DNA of 32,885 nucleotides, taken from positions 1 to 32,885 of the IMG/VR virus record IMGVR_UViG_3300008448_000356; one strand, given 5' to 3'. Both the position numbers and the translations under genes were made by a program. The notes beneath the pieces are model-generated. The model worked only from the letters and a program-made list of their open reading frames with translations. It searched no databases and was not told where the DNA came from. The stretch is from a virus. How positions within the stretch are numbered: the stretch's first letter is position 1; each line of letters begins with the position of its first letter. Shown piece after piece: positions 8,166 to 15,529 of this stretch.

Positions 8166-9280
8166 ATTGTTCTTGTGTCGTTTGCTGGTAATTCAAAGGT
8201 AAGATTAAATTTGTTTAAATTACGCTTTGTTGATGTTAAAGGAATATTTGAAGTTACTAAACTAATTTCAGTCCAATCATCAAAATTATTTATTTCATTC
8301 GGCGTTCCAATAAACCAGTATATTTTTGGACTATCAATTAAATCAGATAGTAACAATTGCTCATTTTCATTTATTACATCAGTAGTTACATTAACTCTAT
8401 TTTTTGATGTCTTACCGATTTGAATAGTCTTTGAAAGTGTATCTAATAAATTAGCATTATCGTTGTTTAATTCGCCTAAATCTTTTGTATTTTGGTTTAA
8501 TTCCCAATTTTCAAACAACCAATAAGAATAACCCCCGAAACAATTAATCCATTTAATATAAAATCCGTTGTCGCATTTCGGTATTGTTCTTTCAAAAAGT
8601 AATGTCCATAAATTATCAGTCGAGGTTAACCCTAATCTTATGTAAATTTCATTTACATTATTTTGAAATTCTGTTATTAATAAATCGTTAAAACCATCTG
8701 AAATAGCACACCTAATAACTTTATAGCTACTTGTGTCATAAATAAAACTATCAACTCCATTTGTTAATTTTATAAAATTTGGTGCTTGTTTATAAATTGT
8801 AAAATCTAAAGGATAACCAACCCATTGTTTTATAATGCTTGTTTTGTTTTTTTGAGGTGCTAAAAATACAAACTCATCATTATTAATTGGAGTTCTATTA
8901 TTTAATTGCAAGTAACCACTTAACCATTTTGGATTTATTGTTGTTGTTTCGCTCGAAGTGTCAATAAAATTTATCTTAATTTCTATTTCGTCATTGTTAT
9001 AAATCTTACTTGTCCAATTATAAATATTGTCGCTATTTATATCCCCAATAACTAAGTCATCTGCAAAATTATTAGTATTAATAAGCGTCTTAATTAACTC
9101 TTTAATATTATAATAAAACACTCCGTTTGGTTGTGGATAAATTACAACCGCATCATTTAAACCTACCTTAATTTCAGCGTTCAAAGGTACTAAACTTGAA
9201 TCCGAATTAAACTCGATTATATTATTATTGTAAGCCATTAACAACTTACTTTCGTCAAGTGATTTACTAAATACTATCAT
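8162..9280 (-). CDS. Tail/baseplate protein, possibly distal-tail-like
   Basis: 372 aa, beta-rich with many Asn, Asp, Thr and Trp, no signal peptide or membrane segment. It is translationally coupled on both sides (ATGA overlap of 4 bases with the 159 aa gene and again with the 847 aa gene), and the pair 372/847 aa looks like a Dit/hub pair. The final 'LTFELPANDTRTI' resembles the end of structural beta domains. Assigned from context and composition only; a tail tube role cannot be excluded. Confidence 0.6.
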   Translation of the reverse strand: MIVFSKSLDESKLLMAYNNNIIEFNSDSSLVPLNAEIKVGLNDAVVIYPQPNGVFYYNIKELIKTLINTNNFADDLVIGDINSDNIYNWTSKIYNNDEIEIKINFIDTSSETTTINPKWLSGYLQLNNRTPINNDEFVFLAPQKNKTSIIKQWVGYPLDFTIYKQAPNFIKLTNGVDSFIYDTSSYKVIRCAISDGFNDLLITEFQNNVNEIYIRLGLTSTDNLWTLLFERTIPKCDNGFYIKWINCFGGYSYWLFENWELNQNTKDLGELNNDNANLLDTLSKTIQIGKTSKNRVNVTTDVINENEQLLLSDLIDSPKIYWFIGTPNEINNFDDWTEISLVTSNIPLTSTKRNLNKFNLTFELPANDTRTI

Positions 9281-9756
9281 ACTAATTCTAATTCGTTTAA
9301 CATTCCTTTTATTTCTGTTGTTATTCTCATTGTTTCAACCGCTCCAACTTCGTCTAATATCATTTGGATTCTTTCGGGTGTTATGATGCTACTAATTAAT
9401 TCAACACCTCCGAAACGTTCCCTTTTCCACCCCTCATTTGCTATTTTCCTTGCTATTAAAAAAGCTAAAGAGCTTAAAGTTATTGTTTGTAAAGCGGTGT
9501 TAAAAACTCCTTTATCAATTATCCACTTTTTAATATCTGCAATGTTTGGAAACCTACCCGCTTTTCGCCCCGTTTCTAATTGTTGAGCGTAATCGTTACC
9601 TAATAATTTAGCATTGTACCCTATTGGTGTTTCGGTGTAGATTGTTTCTAAACTATCAACAAATGCACCCGATGCTCTCATACCTTTACTTTCGTATAAT
9701 AAAGCAATATCGGTTTTGATTAACTCCCACCCTTTTATTAATTGTTGGTTAAGCAT
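9277..9756 (-). CDS. HK97 gp10-like head-tail completion protein
   Basis: 159 aa. Central 'YAQQLETGRKAGRFPNIADIKKWIIDKG' (residues about 56-83) is the recognisable motif of HK97 gp10-like/tail-completion proteins (a Tyr-Ala-x-x-x-E-x-G segment followed by Phe-Pro and Ile-x-x-Trp-Ile). The C-terminal half is helical. Such proteins join the neck to the tail or cap the tail tube. Overlaps the upstream gene by 8 bases and the downstream gene by 4. Confidence 0.74.
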   Translation of the reverse strand: MLNQQLIKGWELIKTDIALLYESKGMRASGAFVDSLETIYTETPIGYNAKLLGNDYAQQLETGRKAGRFPNIADIKKWIIDKGVFNTALQTITLSSLAFLIARKIANEGWKRERFGGVELISSIITPERIQMILDEVGAVETMRITTEIKGMLNELELV

Positions 9757-10192
9757 TGTAACTCGTTAATGTTATTGTTCCAATTATTCCGTCAAAGTTA
9801 ACATCTTGAACGTTGATAGTGTCAACAAAACTTTCGTTACTTATATCAAATCCACCGCACCCGAAGTCTTTCACTATATCATTCCACAATTGTATTAATG
9901 GCTCGATGTTATTTGTAAATTTATTAGTTATTGTTTGGTTAGTTTCATTCATATAAGGCATATCGATTGTAGATGTAACGCACAAACAAAAGTTAATTGT
10001 TGCTGAATATCCCGTAGATTTACCAAATTGGTTACGTGTCGGTCTTCTTTGTATCGGGTCGCAAAAAAAATGTACTTTACCACTTTGTAAAAGCGAACTA
10101 TTACTAAATAGGTTTTGAATCTTTTTAGTTCCAACGATAAAAGGCATATCTTTATCAGTAAAATAGTTATCTAAATATCTTTGTATGTCCAT
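9749..10192 (-). CDS. Probable tail terminator or neck protein
   Basis: 147 aa with an alpha/beta pattern and a C-terminal beta hairpin ('NFDGIIGTITL'). Size and place beside a gp10-like protein fit a tail terminator/completion protein; the assignment rests on synteny, since I see no diagnostic motif. Its ATG overlaps the last base of the 181 aa gene stop, and its end overlaps the gp10-like gene by 8 bases. Confidence 0.6.
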   Translation of the reverse strand: MDIQRYLDNYFTDKDMPFIVGTKKIQNLFSNSSLLQSGKVHFFCDPIQRRPTRNQFGKSTGYSATINFCLCVTSTIDMPYMNETNQTITNKFTNNIEPLIQLWNDIVKDFGCGGFDISNESFVDTINVQDVNFDGIIGTITLTSYNA

Positions 10193-10737
10193 TACTTTTG
10201 TTTCATTTTTAATTCGTTAAACTTATTTTGCACTTTCGATTTTTTACTATGCAATACCAATAAAGTCAATATTTCATTATACGCTTTATTTTGCAAATCG
10301 TAAGGGTAAATACTATAAATTTCCCCCAATTGAACTAAAGGCATTAAATCACTAAAAACGTTTAACGAACTACCTCCAGCTTGTTCCCATAAACCCGCAT
10401 CAGCATCAATTGAATTTAATAACTTTGCCTCTTTCTCTTGCGTGTCTTTTAAATACTTAATTATAAAATTCTTTGCACTAAAATACTCCTCAATCGATGC
10501 ACTCCAAAAAACTAACTTTTCAACATTAAACGCAATGCAAAACATATCGCACATATCGTCTAACGTTTTACCATTATTCGCTAAATAAAACAATTTTCTT
10601 ACCTCTGCATACGTTATTTTATTATAATCGAGTTTAGAGTTACAAAATAAATTTAAAGGCTTTAAAGCGTTTAAAATCAAATCGTACTCTAACGTGTCGA
10701 ATAATTGTGAATATTGTTTTATTGTTAATTTATTCAT
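10192..10737 (-). CDS. Unknown late protein directly after terminase
   Basis: 181 aa from the ATG at 10737. Frame is open 24 codons further upstream, but that extension overlaps the terminase 3' end and would be read from promoter sequence, so it was not used. The protein is mostly helical, acidic in the middle, with 'SIDADAGLWEQAGG' near residue 120 and a basic C-terminus. In this position one expects a head-tail adaptor or a tail protein, but I do not recognise the family. A TATCTTTG box ends 6 nt before the ATG. Confidence 0.72.
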   Translation of the reverse strand: MNKLTIKQYSQLFDTLEYDLILNALKPLNLFCNSKLDYNKITYAEVRKLFYLANNGKTLDDMCDMFCIAFNVEKLVFWSASIEEYFSAKNFIIKYLKDTQEKEAKLLNSIDADAGLWEQAGGSSLNVFSDLMPLVQLGEIYSIYPYDLQNKAYNEILTLLVLHSKKSKVQNKFNELKMKQK

Positions 10738-10743
10738 TTGATA

Positions 10744-10751
10744 CAAAGATA
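10744..10751 (-). promoter_or_regulatory. Promoter -7 box TATCTTTG before the 181 aa gene
   Basis: Exact TAnnTTTG match on the minus strand, followed by TATCAA and the ATG. There is no clear TTG at 17-21 bases upstream. It lies in the 9 bases between the terminase stop and the gene. Would give a nearly leaderless mRNA. Confidence 0.5.
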
Positions 10752-10759
10752 TATAAAAA

Positions 10760-12058
10760 TTAAATACGAATTGAAGTTGAATAGGTTTTTTGCAAAGAAA
10801 AATAAACACGCATCATAATACTATCCCACTCATCAGGTGAACGCCCTATCATATTCTTAATATGGTCTTTAGGCATAACGCCCACTTTACCATCTTTGTC
10901 AATATCTTTAGTTTTTATTTGCTCCATTTCTTCGCTAGTTGTTTCTTTAACGTAATCACTATCACACAACTCGCCAACTTCTTTATTACAAATCATTCGA
11001 GCCATAATAACTGAACATTGACTTTTTAAATTATCATAATTCTCATCGTTTAACGCTTTTGAATTATTAATAAATCCTTTACAACCTAAAAAGTCAACAA
11101 CCCCACCTCCTACACCATCCTCGTCAGCAATAGTATTACTATTTGAAATAAAGTATTTTCTTTGTAGTTCTTTAGCTTTTTCTACAACTTCCTTTAATCC
11201 ACTTTTATCAATTGAAAATCTGTCAATACACAACCATCCATCCCAAACACGAAAAATAGTTTTGTCTTTTCCTTTACGTGCAACATCAATAGTTAGATAT
11301 TTTGTTCCGTTCCCTTTTACGTGTTGTGGATTCCAATAATCTGAAATACTATCTTGGTCTATTAATGTTGCTGGGTCGTCGTCATATTCCCAATTACCGA
11401 AATATAAACGCTCCTTTGAATTTTTATCTAATTGCAATAGTGATTCTAAATAACTTGGGTGCAAATGTGGGTTGTCTTTTGGTAATGCTTGAATAAATTT
11501 TCTATATTCAGCTATTGTGTTATCTCTACTTGGTTTATAAAATTCTTTATAAGTCCAATTCTTTGCTGGGTTGCAAGTTCCTAACATTTTAGGAATAATA
11601 TTATATTCTGTTAATTTATATCTTATACGGGATTTTACTATTTGCCACGCCTTATAGGTAAGTTGGTTGCACTCATCAATAAAAGCCCCCGTAATTTCTA
11701 AAGAACCTAAACTATCAAAATCTGGGTCGCTTGGATAAAGAAATAAATCTTTTAATATTATTTCACTTCCATTATTCCAATAAATAATATTTGATGTTGC
11801 GTTGAAAGTAAATTGATTACCTATTCCTAAAGTAGAAGTAAGTTCAAAAAAAGTGTTTAAAGTAGTTTCTTTAAGTGTTTTAAGTTTTGACCTACCCATT
11901 AACCAACGAGTTTTTGGATAGGTTTGTGCCATTTCTATCAACCATAAACAACCAAAAGCGGATTTACCACCTCCAGCCGCTCCACCATAAAGAACCTCTT
12001 TTGTAATGTTGTCTTTTAGGTAAAAAGTAGCGTGTTCTTGTTTAAGAAGTAGTTTCAT
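10760..12058 (-). CDS. terL: Terminase large subunit
   Basis: 432 aa. N-terminal ATPase: Walker A 'GGAAGGGKS' (25-33), Walker B 'GAFIDE' (124-129), coupling motif 'TCNP' (161-164). C-terminal RNase-H-like nuclease: Asp258 in 'LTIDVARKGKDKT', acidic residues in 'ADEDGVGGG' (311-319), and the last catalytic Asp near the C-terminus in 'PDEWDSIMMR'. It packages DNA into the prohead and cuts it. Overlaps the small subunit gene by 17 bases. Full length for the family. Confidence 0.96.
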   Translation of the reverse strand: MKLLLKQEHATFYLKDNITKEVLYGGAAGGGKSAFGCLWLIEMAQTYPKTRWLMGRSKLKTLKETTLNTFFELTSTLGIGNQFTFNATSNIIYWNNGSEIILKDLFLYPSDPDFDSLGSLEITGAFIDECNQLTYKAWQIVKSRIRYKLTEYNIIPKMLGTCNPAKNWTYKEFYKPSRDNTIAEYRKFIQALPKDNPHLHPSYLESLLQLDKNSKERLYFGNWEYDDDPATLIDQDSISDYWNPQHVKGNGTKYLTIDVARKGKDKTIFRVWDGWLCIDRFSIDKSGLKEVVEKAKELQRKYFISNSNTIADEDGVGGGVVDFLGCKGFINNSKALNDENYDNLKSQCSVIMARMICNKEVGELCDSDYVKETTSEEMEQIKTKDIDKDGKVGVMPKDHIKNMIGRSPDEWDSIMMRVYFSLQKTYSTSIRI

Positions 12059-12488
12059 TTGGATTAATTCCGTTACCTAAACTTAAAATGGTAGTTTGTA
12101 TTTTATCACCTCCGCTTGTAATATCAGTTTTATCTCCGTACTTTTTAGGGTTTAATTTTGATGCTATCCATTTTCTTGCATCAATTCTAATTCTTGAACG
12201 CGCAACAAATTCCGAGTTTATTATTTCTCCATTATCTGTTACAATTGCATCGTAAGAACTATCATCCGCTATTTCAATAATATCATCAAATATTGCATCG
12301 GCTCTAACTTCGCACGCGCGCGCGTATTGTTTTGATTTTAGTTCGTCTTCATCAATCCATTTATAAAATGTTTGAGTACTTGGCATATTTTCATCGTCTT
12401 TAAGTATTTTTCTTAAAGCACGTCCGTTTTCAATCTCTATTAAGATTTTATTGAATATATCGTTTATTTCTTCGTTTGAGTATGCCAT
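12042..12488 (-). CDS. terS: Terminase small subunit
   Basis: 148 aa. N-terminal helix-turn-helix region ('LRKILKDDENMPSTQTFYKWI') followed by helical 'YARACEVRADAIFDDIIEIADD' and the segment 'RIRIDARKWIASKLNPKKYGDK', which together are characteristic of phage terminase small subunits that recognise the packaging site. First gene of the late operon. Its ATG lies 5 nt from a well-spaced promoter -7 box. The codons for Tyr-Ala-Arg-Ala-Cys contain a 17-base alternating pyrimidine-purine run. Confidence 0.93.
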   Translation of the reverse strand: MAYSNEEINDIFNKILIEIENGRALRKILKDDENMPSTQTFYKWIDEDELKSKQYARACEVRADAIFDDIIEIADDSSYDAIVTDNGEIINSEFVARSRIRIDARKWIASKLNPKKYGDKTDITSGGDKIQTTILSLGNGINPNETTS

Positions 12489-12493
12489 AACAA

Positions 12494-12524
12494 CAAATTT
12501 ACAAAAATATTTTACAATAGCAAG
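12494..12524 (-). promoter_or_regulatory. Late promoter for the terminase/tail operon
   Basis: Minus strand CTTG (12521-12524), 19 bases, TAAATTTG (12494-12501), then TTGTT and the terS ATG. Both elements and spacing fit the Bacteroidota consensus. The predicted start point coincides with the ATG, implying a leaderless message. Confidence 0.72.
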
Positions 12525-12526
12525 TT

Positions 12527-12757
12527 TTATTGTTTAAATTTTTGGTTGTAGTAGTCTTGTGGGTTTTCGTAATTTACATAAAAGTCAGTTTGTAATGCGT
12601 CATTTTGTACATTATTAATAAATTTCTCTTCTTTTTCGAGTTTAGATTTAGCTAAGTCAATATTCAATCTTAAAGTAGTTGAAATAAATGGATTAAAAGA
12701 AACTCTTAATACTTCCTCTAACTCATCAATCAACTCTTGCATCGGTGTTTTTTCCAT
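12527..12757 (-). CDS. Small phage protein, helical, unknown role
   Basis: 76 aa. 'TPMQELIDELEEVLRVSFNP' at the N-terminus followed by an acidic/basic helix ('AKSKLEKEEKFI') matches the pattern of small phage proteins that begin MQELI and form a helical hairpin; a role is not known. Separated from terS by 38 bases that hold the late promoter. Follows the 49 aa gene by 2 bases. Confidence 0.72.
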   Translation of the reverse strand: MEKTPMQELIDELEEVLRVSFNPFISTTLRLNIDLAKSKLEKEEKFINNVQNDALQTDFYVNYENPQDYYNQKFKQ

Positions 12758-12759
12758 AG

Positions 12760-12909
12760 TTATAGTTTTTCGATTTCTTTGAGTACTTCCAGTAAAAAAA
12801 TATTTTCACTTTCTATTGATTCTTGATGCTCTTTTGATAAAGCAAAGTTTTCAATACATTCTTCATTAGTTTCAATTCTGATTTCAATTTTTCTGATTAA
12901 ATTTTTCAT
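12760..12909 (-). CDS. Small acidic helical protein, 49 aa
   Basis: ATG at 12907-12909, TAA at 12760-12762, 2 bases before the next gene. The peptide starts MKNLIRKIEIRIETNEECI and is predicted to be one long helix with heptad-like Leu/Ile. The tight spacing to both neighbours (7 bases upstream) supports it as a real gene. No family recognised. Confidence 0.6.
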   Translation of the reverse strand: MKNLIRKIEIRIETNEECIENFALSKEHQESIESENIFLLEVLKEIEKL

Positions 12910-12916
12910 TTTTTAT

Positions 12917-13147
12917 TTAGTTATTTATTGTTATTTTACAAGTTGATGCATAATTACAAATCGGATTTATATCAAACACATCTTTTGTCCTTTCTATTTT
13001 TAAACAAAAAGCACAATTATCATAAATAATAATTCCTTTATGATAAACTCCACTTCTATTAAATGCATCAGGTTTACAAACTTCAATAATTATATTATCT
13101 CCTTTTTTTAACTCAACTCCATTACTATCTTTTTTGCCTATTCTCAT
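12917..13147 (-). CDS. Small beta-barrel protein, YopX-like
   Basis: 76 aa. 'GVELKKGDNIIIEV' (10-23) and a later 'GIIIYDNCAFCLKI' are the pattern of small SH3/YopX-like phage proteins ('KGD' turn, then G-x-x-x-x-D-x-x-x-F). Role unknown. Overlaps the preceding gene by 4 bases (ATGA). Confidence 0.68.
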   Translation of the reverse strand: MRIGKKDSNGVELKKGDNIIIEVCKPDAFNRSGVYHKGIIIYDNCAFCLKIERTKDVFDINPICNYASTCKITINN

Positions 13148-13344
13148 AACTTCACATTTATTTTAATTTTACCATTATCATATTCAAACTCTTTTATTTC
13201 TAATTTTTGCATAAACTCAAATAAGCGCTCGTAATTGATTGTTTTTGATTTTCTATACTGAATTACTTGTGTTATAGAAACGTTTAAAATTTGCGCTAAT
13301 TTGTAGTTATTTAGTTGGGTTTGGTTGAAGAGGTGGGAGTACAT
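13144..13344 (-). CDS. Small Cro/XRE-like helix-turn-helix protein
   Basis: 66 aa. 'NNYKLAQILNVSITQVIQYRK' (about 12-32) reads as a helix-turn-helix: helix 2 'KLAQILNVS' and recognition helix 'ITQVIQYRK'. The C-terminus is a short beta-type tail. It is likely a DNA-binding regulator acting within the phage, although no divergent operator is visible. Its ATG abuts the stop of the 98 aa gene. Confidence 0.7.
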   Translation of the reverse strand: MYSHLFNQTQLNNYKLAQILNVSITQVIQYRKSKTINYERLFEFMQKLEIKEFEYDNGKIKINVKL

Positions 13345-13641
13345 TTATAATTTTATTAAATTTAAAAATTTATTTAAAAAATACTTATAATCTTTTTTAC
13401 AACAAACATCAGAAAGATTAAAACTTTTCATATCATTTGGAATTACACTTCTATTAACCCAACTATCAAAAGTAAGCGTTTTTTCTCTGTAATAACATTT
13501 ACCATAACCTAAAAGTAAATTTTCTTGATTAAATGCGGTATTTATTAAATCATTTAGTAATTCAGTATTATCAGAATCATTTATTAAAACTTCGTAGTTT
13601 CTCAATTTTTCAACTGCTATATTAAATTTAATTTTACACAT
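13345..13641 (-). CDS. Unknown small protein, 98 aa
   Basis: Mixed alpha/beta protein with 'LLLGYGKCYYREKTLTFDSW' in the middle and a CC pair near residue 80. It follows the 72 aa gene by 2 bases and abuts the HTH gene. I do not recognise a family. Confidence 0.62.
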   Translation of the reverse strand: MCKIKFNIAVEKLRNYEVLINDSDNTELLNDLINTAFNQENLLLGYGKCYYREKTLTFDSWVNRSVIPNDMKSFNLSDVCCKKDYKYFLNKFLNLIKL

Positions 13642-13643
13642 AA

Positions 13644-13862
13644 TTAATTATTATAAGCTAAATTATACAATTCACTAACTTCTTTATTTTCGTATTTATT
13701 AGAAATAACAGTCCATAAGGCAACTTCTTTTTTATCTCCTAATCTTACTAAAGTATTAAATTCTTTTTCTTCTTCTTTTGAAAATCTATTAAATAAATTA
13801 GTAAATTGTTGCTCTGTAATTTCGTTTGCTAAAGTGTAAATTTCTGTTGATGTAAGTTTCAT
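13644..13862 (-). CDS. Unknown small acidic protein, 72 aa
   Basis: Starts at the ATG at 13862 (MKLTSTEIYTLANEITEQQF). The frame is open further upstream, but that extension runs over the promoter at 13890-13920 and into the preceding gene, and its hydrophobic look is an artefact. The protein is helical and acidic. It is the first gene of the small-gene unit reaching down to the late promoter, with a 27-nt A-rich leader. Confidence 0.7.
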   Translation of the reverse strand: MKLTSTEIYTLANEITEQQFTNLFNRFSKEEEKEFNTLVRLGDKKEVALWTVISNKYENKEVSELYNLAYNN

Positions 13863-13889
13863 AATTCCTATTTGTTTATTATTATGATG

Positions 13890-13920
13890 TAAAGATAGTA
13901 ATAATTTTAATACTACCAAA
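13890..13920 (-). promoter_or_regulatory. Promoter for the 13.9-12.5 kb small-gene operon
   Basis: TTTG (13917-13920), 19 bases, TATCTTTA (13890-13897) on the minus strand; only the last base of the -7 element differs from TAnnTTTG. Leader of about 25 nt before the 72 aa gene. Confidence 0.68.
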
Positions 13921-13953
13921 CTTTTGATGTAATTTAGAATGGTTTTAAATAAG

Positions 13954-14799
13954 CTAAATACCGCAATAACCACTATCGCAATCTGAAAAGTCTTCATCAA
14001 AAAATGTGTTTTGATAGCCGAATTTTAATATTTTTTTCATTGGAAAACCATTTATAAAAGTGTTTCCAGTAATTAACTCTTGTTTTTCAAACCATTTTAC
14101 TTTGTCTAAATCTTTGTTTGCCATGTGTGAAATCATTAAAGGTTGTCTATTTACACAAGCGACACAATTATTTCTGTATGCAAATCTAACTTCTTTATCT
14201 TCCCAATAATTATAAATAATATTTTTTGATATATTATTTTCAATCAAAGGGAAAGTAACTTTTCTATAAGGCACTTTACCCCATTTATTTTGCGTTTTTC
14301 TTTTACCTATTATGGTTTCAAAATATTCTATTCCATTTTCATCAGCACGTTCTAAAACTTTATCTGCTCGGTTTAATTCTGTTGTTCTAAATCCTATTCT
14401 CATTTCAACTGGTAATTCAGTGTTTTCATAAAGGTATTTAAAAATAGGTTTTAATTTCATTTCAACAGTACAATAACGCGTCATTTTATTAGGTAAATAT
14501 CCGTTATGTTCTTTTATAATTTCTTCAAATGTTTTACCAGTTGTCCAAACTATCTCACTTCCGATGTGTTGTTCTAAATCTAAAATAGTGTAAATTATTT
14601 CATCCATTTCAGCAGTTCCTATAAAATCAACTCCTAATTTATCAGAAACTATTTGACGTGTTTTTTCGTCTTTGCCTTTCATCCATAAATTATTTTTATC
14701 CTCAATCCTAACTAAAGAAAATATATTTATATCTGCTGGATAATGTTTAGCAATGTATGATGATGTTTTTCCTCCGCTTATGCTATTTACTTTTTTCAT
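13954..14799 (-). CDS. PAPS-reductase-family (adenine nucleotide alpha hydrolase) protein
   Basis: 281 aa. The PP-loop 'SISGGKTSSYIA' (6-17) is the pyrophosphate-binding motif of the PAPS reductase/N-type ATP pyrophosphatase superfamily. 'TRYCTVEMKLKP' (about 108-119) has the Cys and basic residues common in phage members. Cysteine pairs at about 212-215 ('CVAC') and at the C-terminus ('CDSGYCG') may hold an Fe-S cluster or zinc. Family members activate substrates by adenylation or handle sulfur; phage versions are widespread with no proven role, and DNA or tRNA sulfur modification or nucleotide metabolism are possible. The ATG overlaps the previous stop (ATGA). Confidence 0.82.
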   Translation of the reverse strand: MKKVNSISGGKTSSYIAKHYPADINIFSLVRIEDKNNLWMKGKDEKTRQIVSDKLGVDFIGTAEMDEIIYTILDLEQHIGSEIVWTTGKTFEEIIKEHNGYLPNKMTRYCTVEMKLKPIFKYLYENTELPVEMRIGFRTTELNRADKVLERADENGIEYFETIIGKRKTQNKWGKVPYRKVTFPLIENNISKNIIYNYWEDKEVRFAYRNNCVACVNRQPLMISHMANKDLDKVKWFEKQELITGNTFINGFPMKKILKFGYQNTFFDEDFSDCDSGYCGI

Positions 14800-14954
14800 A
14801 TCTGTATTGTTCTATAATAATAATTTTTATCTTTTTTGAAATTAATCCACTCATCGTAAGTAATAATCTTACTACTTTCATCAAACGTTTCTTTGTGGAT
14901 TGCTATTAACTTTAGTTTAGTGTCGAGGGGTAATGCTATTGTAGATTTTGCCAT
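14796..14954 (-). CDS. Small unknown protein, 52 aa
   Basis: ATG at 14952-14954, TGA at 14796-14798 overlapping the PAPS-family ATG by 4 bases; its start overlaps the VRR-NUC gene by 19 bases. The product begins MAKSTIALPLDTKLKLIAIH and has 'YDEWINFKKDKNYYY' near the C-terminus. The coupling on both sides is the main support. No function recognised. Confidence 0.68.
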   Translation of the reverse strand: MAKSTIALPLDTKLKLIAIHKETFDESSKIITYDEWINFKKDKNYYYRTIQI

Positions 14955-15277
14955 ATTATTTGTTTGAATTGGTCTAAACTTCTTATTAAATAATATTCAA
15001 ATCCTAATAATTCAATTCTATTTTGAAAGTCTTTTTGATTTTCAGATTGAATACCTTTTTCTGTTTTAAGTTCTACAAATAAAATCTTATTTGGTAAAAC
15101 TACAATTAAATCAGATGCACCTTTTAATAATCCAGTATTAATTTTACGTTTTGTCTCGATTGCATTTATAGAATCGTTTGGAACTGAAAAAATCATACAT
15201 CTGTTTTTATGTGTTTTTAAACAATAATTATTGTTAAACCATAAATATATTTGTTGCTGAATTATGTTTTCATTCAT
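14936..15277 (-). CDS. VRR-NUC domain nuclease
   Basis: 113 aa, a stand-alone VRR-NUC (PD-(D/E)xK) domain. Catalytic residues: Asp56 in 'KGASDLIV', Glu69 and Lys71 in 'FVELKTEKG', then 'SENQKDFQNRIELLGFEYYL', typical of the family. Phage VRR-NUC proteins are thought to act as structure-specific nucleases in replication or recombination, for instance on branched DNA. It is preceded by the iteron-rich non-coding block, with GGTAAC immediately before its ATG, so it may be regulated by whatever binds the iterons. Confidence 0.9.
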   Translation of the reverse strand: MNENIIQQQIYLWFNNNYCLKTHKNRCMIFSVPNDSINAIETKRKINTGLLKGASDLIVVLPNKILFVELKTEKGIQSENQKDFQNRIELLGFEYYLIRSLDQFKQIIWQNLQ

Positions 15278-15529
15278 AATGTTACCTTTAAATTGTTGTT
15301 TTTTAATTAGTTATACTTAAGTAACAAGGTAACATTTATTTTTTAATAGAGTTTAAATATAATATCTATTTTTCATTTATGCTATAAATAATAAATAATG
15401 ATATACTATATATAGTTTTATACCTATTTTTAATGTTACCTTGTTACCAGAGTTATAATATTATAGTTTTTAGGTAGTTAAGTAGATTTACTTAAATGTG
15501 TCCTTTATGTTACCGCTATGTTACCTTTG
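15278..15529. other. Non-coding block, candidate replication origin or operator region
   Basis: About 250 bases without a gene. It contains six copies of GGTAAC on the minus strand and one inverted copy (listed separately), a 16-bp inverted repeat, the 10-bp palindrome TACTTAAGTA at 15314-15323, a perfect hairpin TTAAGTA-gatt-TACTTAA at 15478-15495, and a very AT-rich stretch (15337-15430) that could unwind easily. It lies among replication genes. Iterons plus an AT-rich unwinding zone fit an origin; a multi-site operator is the alternative. No DnaA box was noticed. Confidence 0.5.

Noticed and set aside
10738-10809. 24-codon N-terminal extension of the 181 aa protein
   Set aside because: It overlaps the terminase 3' end and the promoter box; the ATG at 10737 fits the pattern of the other late genes.
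13863-14000. Hydrophobic N-terminal extension of the 72 aa protein
   Set aside because: It runs through a consensus promoter and into the end of the PAPS-family gene; the ATG at 13862 lies behind a proper leader.
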